Assembly: GCA_949318235.1 (NCBI GenBank)
Contig: OX439134.1
Location: 14,202,328 to 14,266,327, forward strand
Length of the DNA stretch: 64,000 nucleotides
Origin: Ecdyonurus torrentis
Taxonomy: Eukaryota > Arthropoda > Insecta > Ephemeroptera > Heptageniidae
Reading direction: 5' to 3'
This document shows, in pieces, positions 55,214 to 64,000 of the stretch; the stretch's first letter is position 1, and each line of letters begins with the position of its first letter. Both the position numbers and the translations under genes were made by a program. The notes below the pieces were generated by a model, which was given only the letters and a program-made list of their open reading frames with translations, had not been told where the DNA came from and made no database searches.

Positions 55214-56782
55214 AGCCACTATTTTTAATATTTTAAAATGTTAAAAAAAAGTATAATACCTTCATGATGCCTTGCTAAAATTAATGGCGTCTCACAAAAC
55301 ATATAAAAAAACAAAAGCAGCACAACACGCCCTGCGGGATGCGTCAGTCATTTTCTTTTTTGATTAAAACAGAAGCACCTTGAGACAAAGTAACCTTGGA
55401 AAAAATATATATATATATAAAAAAAAATACAAGGTAAAAAACAGAAGATAATATACAAAATTATGTGTTAATGTGAGTTTAAATAAAATTATTACAAATC
55501 TTATTACATAAGGATAATTAAAAAATCATTTTAAACTTCAAAAAATTTAGTTCAATGAACTTAAACAGGAACCTACAAAGAAGAAGAAAGAAAAGTCGTT
55601 AGAAAAATATTAATACTTTATTTTTCTTTTAATTATATAGTGTATCTAATATTCATCTTTTTGTATTTTGTGCATGTGTGTGCTGTGTGTGTGTTGTATG
55701 GTTTTTAAATACATAGAAATTAATTATTGTTAATAATTAAAGACTTTTTGGTATAATATTAATGATGATTATTAATTATAAATGTTTTTAAATATATAAG
55801 ATTAATTTTCACTAATTTTTATGCACATTAGAAAGATTAGATTTTTCTTCTTTTTATTTCACCAGATATGACTTTGCATATAATTGATACCGGGATGCAT
55901 CCCTTTGTCTTCATTAAGATTGCGGATGAACTTAAAAAATTGCTAGGTCATTTAACTATTATATTTAAATTAATGTTGTGCTAATTTTATGTTTATAAAA
56001 AAATTAGCCGAAAAGAGGGATGCTATATACTATAGTGAATGAGGTTAAAAAGTTCTGTTACAGAACTATATTTTGGTGCATGGATAAAAATGAATACTTA
56101 AGGCAGGTATTAAATCCTGGTAGATGCAAGAGGTATAGACATAAGTATTATTATACTACAATACCTAATGCAACTACCTAATATGCTACAATTATGGTGT
56201 GACTCACTTAGATTAAGTGGTATTGTAGTTTATATAACTATATATATACCTGTTCCAAATTTAAGTGTACCTATGGCAAAATACAGGATTCATGTACCTG
56301 CCATAGGTATAGTAATTTTTTCCCGTATGTAAGATAATAAATAATTTTTCCCGTCTTTAAATAAGGAATAAATACTAACATTCATATAATTGTTTATTAT
56401 CAAAAACAATATACATATAGATCATATTGGAGTTACATTAAATATATAATATGTCCTAAAAGTAGTTACACATATAAACACATTATATTGTACAGATTAA
56501 TTAAAGTCTCTAATCATTTGACATGTTGGTAAGCTTTTTTTTTTTTTTTTTTTTTTTAGTCATTAAAGATATTGAAGAGTTTGCTGAATATATTTTTCCT
56601 TCATTAATGACTGCACACGGTGAATAAACATATTATTGAATCCATCAATTCTATATATCCACAATCGTATATAAAATTAATATAACTAAAAAAAGCAAAT
56701 GAATGATCAATTGGTCAAAAAATCGCTGAATTAAAAAGTTGCAATGACAATGTTATAAGTAAATGTGTTAAAAAATGGGGAA

Positions 56783-56814
<32 letters not shown>

Positions 56815-58429
56815 AGAAAATGTTAAGGGTATGTTAACGTAATTTCATTATAAAAATAACAAAACATAAGAATACCAATTAATTATATTATAAAAAAAGT
56901 AATAATTATGTTAAAACTCATACTTGAAGAAGCATTTGAATTAATTTGTAGCATAAGATTAAAAGTAAAATAACATATTTCATAAATGTTATTTTTTTTT
57001 CTTTTTTTTTTTGTAAAATTATGAAATAAATTTCATAATAATATCATTAATTTAACATCTAAATACAACAATTAAAAAAAACAAGGAACATAATAATAAA
57101 AATAATTAATTACTTATATATTATATGAATAAATAATTACAATAAATTAATATTTTAATAGTTTTTGTTGTAATTTTTTATTACCATAATTAATTTTTGT
57201 AAAAGAGTTTTAAAAATATCACATTACGAACAAAAAAAAAAGTATAAACATCTTTTGTACAGCTGATTAAAAGACATAAGTTTTTTATTAAAAATAAAAT
57301 TTATATTTTTTTTTATGATACAATTTTTTTTTCTACTTCTTGTTCTTGAAGTTTAGTTACGCGGCAAAGATCAAGTATAGTTACTGCTACTTAATGCTAT
57401 GATGAATCCCAGGAATGATATGCAGTCTTTAGGGGGAGATTATTTTGGAACAAACTACACTTTCATCTATATGTTTTTTAACATTGACCTCCTATACATG
57501 CTACCGTATGTTATGTTTTTCTAAGTTTTTTTAGTTTTTTTTTTTTTTTTTTATAATAAAATTTATTTTATGTTTTGAATTTTATGACATGTTAATTTTT
57601 TTTAATTCTTTTTTAAATGGTTTTATTATAATATATAAATAAAATTTAAATGAAATTATTTTAAAATGTAAACATTTGTTAATATATAGCTTTGTTTTAA
57701 ATGAAAAAATGGTACTGAAATTTTATTAATCTTATAATCTTGTAGTCAATTTGATAATTTATGATAACACTTTTTACATTTTTGATAACCTATAGTAATT
57801 GAGTTGCTTACTTTTCAATGTTTTCTTATGGGGAAATAATTGCTTACTATAAATATGAAAAGAAGACATGTCTCCTATTTATGTGAAATTCAAATAAATA
57901 AAAATATATATATATTTTGTGCAAAAATGCTATAAAAACAAAAGTAAAAATAAAATATTATTGGTTTGTAAGGATATGTATTTATATACATATAATTGAT
58001 CTATGTAATGATTAATGTAATTTAACTACTTGATTAAATTTAACTTTTATTTATTTGAATTAACCCAGAAAAAATCTATATAGATACGATAATAGTATGG
58101 CGACATAATAAAGTATGACCAACAATTTATTATTGAAATGCATATAATTTTAAATAAAATAATACTCTCGTAAATAATTATAATAATAATACAATAAAAA
58201 TTACAACAATATTTTTAAAAAATTTATAAAACATGACATTTTATTTTAAATACGCAAAAAGTTAATTAATCTAGGTTATATAAAAGTTGTTTATGTATAT
58301 GTAAAAAGGAATGATATGTAGGTTTCATGACGAGGCACGAGATTGAGTATAAGCGGTCACCAATCCTCGTTCTCTTCTAGCTTGACGTATGCTAGAATAC
58401 ATACACGCGATATATATGCATATAATCAT
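55211..58429. other. AT-rich stretch; weak exon-like frame and an imperfect foldback
   Basis: At 55838-55864 a good pyrimidine tract ending in CACCAG precedes about 80 bp that is open (MTLHIIDTGMHPFVFIKIAD) and then a weak donor; too little to call. At 56101-56311 GGCAGGTA/TACCTGCC and TACCTATGGCA/TGCCATAGGTA pair as an imperfect foldback. Poly-T at 56537-56559 and poly-A at 56781-56806. No gene is recognised. Confidence 0.35.
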
Positions 58430-58868
<439 letters not shown>

Positions 58869-59195
58869 CTCTCTGTCTCTGTCTCTGTCTCTGCGTCTCT
58901 GTCTCTGTCTCTGTCTCTGTCTCTGTCTCTGTCTCTGTCTCTGTCTCTGTCTCTGTCTCTGTCTCTGTCTCTGTCTCTGTCTCTGTCTCTGTCTCTGTCT
59001 CTGTCTCTGTCTCTGTCTCTGTCTCTGTCTCTGTCTCTGTCTCTGTCTCTGTCTCTGTCTCTGTCTCTGTCTCTGTCTCTGTCTCTGTCTCTGTCTCTGT
59101 CTCTGTCTCTGTCTCTGTCTCTGTCTCTGTCTCTGTCTCTGTCTCTGTCTCTGTCTCTGTCTCTGTCTCTGTCTCTGTCTCTGTCTATGTCTCTG

Positions 59196-59200
<5 letters not shown>
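58869..59200. repeat. (CTCTGT)n hexanucleotide array
   Basis: About 332 bp, some 55 copies of the 6-bp unit, nearly perfect apart from changes near 58893 and 59187-59199. Because the unit is a multiple of three, both strands are open (Val-Ser on plus, Arg-Gln on minus), giving spurious frames of more than 140 codons. Confidence 0.98.

Positions 59201-59255
<55 letters not shown>
59201..59255. repeat. (CT)n microsatellite adjoining the hexanucleotide array
   Basis: About 55 bp of CT continuing directly from the CTCTGT array. Confidence 0.97.
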
Positions 59256-59258
<3 letters not shown>

Positions 59259-59939
59259 TGTCACCTATATGTTACCTTATTTAATGATAAAATTTTCTAT
59301 AAAATACATTGATTGAAAAATATTGCCATTACTACCATATATTTACAGCAATTTAAAAAGAATATAACGTCCAAAACAGAATAAGTTACAAAGTTCGGTT
59401 ACAAAATTACAGTCTGTAATTCTGATTACATAGCATGTCTTAGATATTTTGAAATAGTTCCATGTCAATTTAAAACAATATCTGCATTGTAAGACTAAAT
59501 AGACTAAAAATCTTGCACTTGGTGGTCATATTGAAGCTATTTTATACACTCACATGCAACTCAGAAAAGAGAAAACGATAAATCAATGACAAAAAAAAAT
59601 GCAACATAGTATTATTAAGTGCATAATAAATTTGAAACTTAATAATATATTTCTTAATCCTTCTAATTAATCATAGCAACTATGATTTTTTATTTAAATA
59701 ATATAAATTGCAGTGTTTAATGTAATATAAGAAGTTACAACAATCTTAAAAGTCAAAATATAAATATTTCATTTTTTCTTTAAAAAAAATAAAAAAATAA
59801 AAACTTATAAGAATTATTGTTGATTAAGTTATATTATTTATATAAAATAAAGATATCAAATGTATAAATCTTTTTATTATTATTATTATGAAGTGATTTC
59901 GTTTTATATATTTAAGAGTGTACAAGAGACTTTAAAAGT
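59256..59939. other. AT-rich stretch without recognisable gene
   Basis: Nothing is recognised. Confidence 0.55.
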
Positions 59940-59947
59940 GAGAGAAA

Positions 59948-60012
<65 letters not shown>

Positions 60013-60084
60013 AGAACCACACCTGCCGGCCTCTCGTCTCTCTCTTTACAGTACAGAGGTGACACGAGTAGGAGACCCTCATCA

Positions 60085-60178
<94 letters not shown>
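59940..60178. repeat. Facing (GA)n and (CT)n arrays around a 75-bp unique spacer
   Basis: GA array 59940-60015 and CT array 60091-60178 are complementary and could fold into one long hairpin. The spacer is GC-richer (ACCTGCCGGCCTCTCG, GGTGACACGAGTAGGAG). Frames on both strands across the unit are repeat translations. Confidence 0.95.
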
Positions 60179-60181
<3 letters not shown>

Positions 60182-60271
60182 CGTGACTCGAATGCAACCC
60201 AGCATTACAAACTTTTTAACCAGACATGATGCCAAAACCAAATAACTAACTCATTTTAAAATATTAATTCC

Positions 60272-60272
<1 letters not shown>

Positions 60273-60330
<58 letters not shown>
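60273..60330. repeat. (CT)n microsatellite
   Basis: About 58 bp of CT repeat. Confidence 0.97.
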
Positions 60331-60332
<2 letters not shown>

Positions 60333-60980
60333 TTTTCTCTTTATATTTCACATCATAACTGATTACAACACTATTAATATATATTTTACCAACGTGCTAG
60401 CAAAAGTAATTAATTTCTATTTTAATTAATTTTATTTTATTTTTCTTGTTGACGTTGCTATATATTTAAAAATATAAATCTATATTATAATATAACATAG
60501 TTTTATATTATTATTCATAATATTCTAAATTTAATTATATGACTAATTTAAAAATAATTATATAATTAATATTTTTATTTTTATTTATACAATGTAATAT
60601 ATTTTTTGAAAGATAAGATTGTATAGTGACAATTCATTTTCTCTCTCTTTTACAATTTTTTTTTTTGGATATAGTTTTAAAAAAAACAATTCTAGTTATC
60701 TCGTTTTCTGTTTGCTGGGACAAAATTTTATATTTTCTTGGTTTTTAAAAAACATGCCATTATCTTTTAAAGTGCGAGTATCAGATAAATGATTTAAATG
60801 TTCTTTTCTCTAAAGATAGTTAAATTTTTTTAAAATTTTGGACACAAAATATGATATATTTATTGATTTGAAGAAATATGAATGTACTTGAATATAATAA
60901 TAATAATAATAAAAAGAGTTACAACTGATGAAATTTCCAAATTTTAATGCAATATCTTGTTGAATTTTCCGTAATGAATA
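60331..60980. other. AT-rich stretch without recognisable gene
   Basis: Short (AAT)n run near 60897-60911. Nothing else is recognised. Confidence 0.55.
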
Positions 60981-61137
60981 TTAAAGGAACAAGTGTTTTC
61001 GAGCCGACTATAAGTGAATTCGGTCACATCTACTTCCGTTTCGACGTACAGCCAGCAGTAAATACGTAGTACGTTGAAACGGAAGTAGATGTTAGCGAAA
61101 TCACTTATAGTCAGCCTCAAAACTGTTGTTCTTTTAT
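60981..61137. mobile_element. Small foldback with TTAA at one end
   Basis: Starts TTAA then AGGAACAA; the opposite end reads TTGTTCTTTTAT, a mutated version of the expected end. The arms pair through CGACTATAAGTG/CACTTATAGTC and ACATCTACTTCCGTTTC/GAAACGGAAGTAGATGT around a short loop. It resembles the other TTAA elements in plan. A 73-codon minus-strand frame here is just the palindrome. Confidence 0.7.
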
Positions 61138-61274
61138 CAGTCAATAAATGTAGTTCACCATGCAAATATAGAATAAAATTTCTAATTAAAAATAAAACAC
61201 ACTTCCCAGTAAAACTGCATTGACAAGTATAAAAAAACGAACTTACAAGCTGCCGGCTATGTAGTTTTTCCTTG

Positions 61275-61332
61275 CATCCACTTTCGATTTACCGCACTAC
61301 ACATGCGCAGTATATAAGACCGAAAGTGGATG
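61275..61332. repeat. Short hairpin resembling the neighbouring foldback
   Basis: Perfect 12-bp arms CATCCACTTTCG and CGAAAGTGGATG around a 34-bp loop with GCGCAGTATATAAGAC. The stem and following GTTAG resemble the inner stem of 60981-61137 (CATCTACTTCCG, then GATGTTAG). Confidence 0.6.
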
Positions 61333-63075
<1,743 letters not shown>

Positions 63076-63197
63076 ACTATAACATCGTTCCAAGAATAAA
63101 AATTGAGACTGATGTCTAGAGAATATAAAAAAAGATTACATATCAAATAATAATAATTACGATGTGTAAATTTAATTAAATTATAATTAACATGCAA

Positions 63198-63198
<1 letters not shown>

Positions 63199-63258
<60 letters not shown>
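63199..63258. repeat. (TA)n microsatellite
   Basis: About 60 bp of TA repeat. Confidence 0.97.
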
Positions 63259-63262
<4 letters not shown>

Positions 63263-63914
63263 AATTATTTATATTAAATTAGTATACAGAATGATATTTT
63301 AAATTTAAGTTATATTTAAAATTCATAATTATTATGCACTTAATCAAATCTTCATATATATACATATAATTTAATTCAAGTATTTTTATTTATATAAGTA
63401 CATAATTTATTTTACTCGCGTGTAAAATTTTTGCAATTCATGACGTGTATTAGAATTATTTTAATTCGTGTAAATTTAGTGATGAAATTCGTTTTTACAT
63501 AAAGGATAAGCATTGAGTAAACAATTTTATAGTGTTATTTTGCAAGAATGACACAAATTTTAATGCAAGTCGGTAAATTTTAATATATGCATATCTCATG
63601 ACTTGAATTAGATTTGTTTTTATTTATTTTTTGTTTTTGTTTTTTGTTCATGGGTTGCAAACCTATATAGTAGTCAAATTCATTTTTCTGTAATAGAAAC
63701 ATTGAGAAAACAATTGAATCAATATATAACAAAGTTTGAAACAATCAAAGAAATTGTAATGCATGTCTTAAATTGACTATCAGAACATGTAACCTTAATT
63801 ATTATTATTTGTTTTTTTTAAGAATCAAAAATTTGCTATTTATGCTATATGTTATATTATTTGCTACATAACTATATGGACAATAATTTAGAAAATACAT
63901 AAATTTCTCCCAAA
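63259..63914. other. AT-rich stretch without recognisable gene
   Basis: Nothing is recognised. Confidence 0.55.
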
Positions 63915-64000
63915 ACTACTTCGAGCGGATACAGTGTAATTAACTATATGTAAAGTCAACTGTGATTGGCTAGTAGGTTTATAACACGCTCTCTAATTGG
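63915..64000 (-). repeat. Dispersed repeat F7, copy 2, cut by the window end
   Basis: Matches 48480-48565 in reverse (CGAGCGGATACAGTGTAATT, GTAAAGTCAACTGTGATTGG, TAGGTTTATAACACGCTCT). It continues beyond the window. Confidence 0.68.

Overview
This window looks like non-coding DNA from an animal nuclear genome. It is very rich in A+T (roughly three quarters by eye). I found no complete protein-coding gene, rRNA, tRNA or CRISPR array. The only clear protein homology is a decayed C-terminal piece of a non-LTR retrotransposon reverse transcriptase (minus strand, about 53450-53935). That, plus dense families of small DNA transposons and very long GA/CT and TA microsatellites, fits an AT-rich invertebrate. 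I cannot name the phylum from sequence alone.

Layout. 1-3770: two foldback elements, a 1.43-kb element with about 270-bp terminal inverted repeats (2015-3445) and a copy of a dispersed repeat; the last three are separated only by (TA)n. 3771-9600: AT-rich filler with GA, CT and poly-T tracts. 9615-14922: dispersed repeats, a TTAA-bounded foldback (10922-11324), an 838-bp TA-flanked element (12112-12949) and a foldback minisatellite (14728-14922). 15900-18500: microsatellites and filler. 18520-18731: a GC-richer, exon-like island, the best coding or regulatory candidate. 20365-28730: hairpins, a TTAA-bounded foldback (22270-22585) and a cluster of three neighbouring elements (27773-28727), one carrying a 44-bp hairpin insertion with an 8-bp target duplication. 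29400-47600: long microsatellites, a G-rich island (29640-29830), a C-rich/CpG-rich island (37900-38175) and dispersed repeats. 47628-55210: dispersed repeats, two abutting TTAA-bounded elements, a minisatellite, the LINE fragment and a second copy of the TTAA-bounded family seen at 10922. 58430-63258: very long GA/CT arrays, a hexanucleotide array of about 330 bp, and small hairpins. 63915-64000: a repeat copy cut by the window end.

The recurring theme is small non-autonomous transposons. At least ten families or singletons are visible; some use TA and some use TTAA as target. The palindrome TGACGTCA (CRE/ATF type) occurs 15 times, 14 of them inside these repeats. Most long open frames here are translations of microsatellites and are not genes. 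For repeats seen more than once I use labels F1 to F7 and give all copies.
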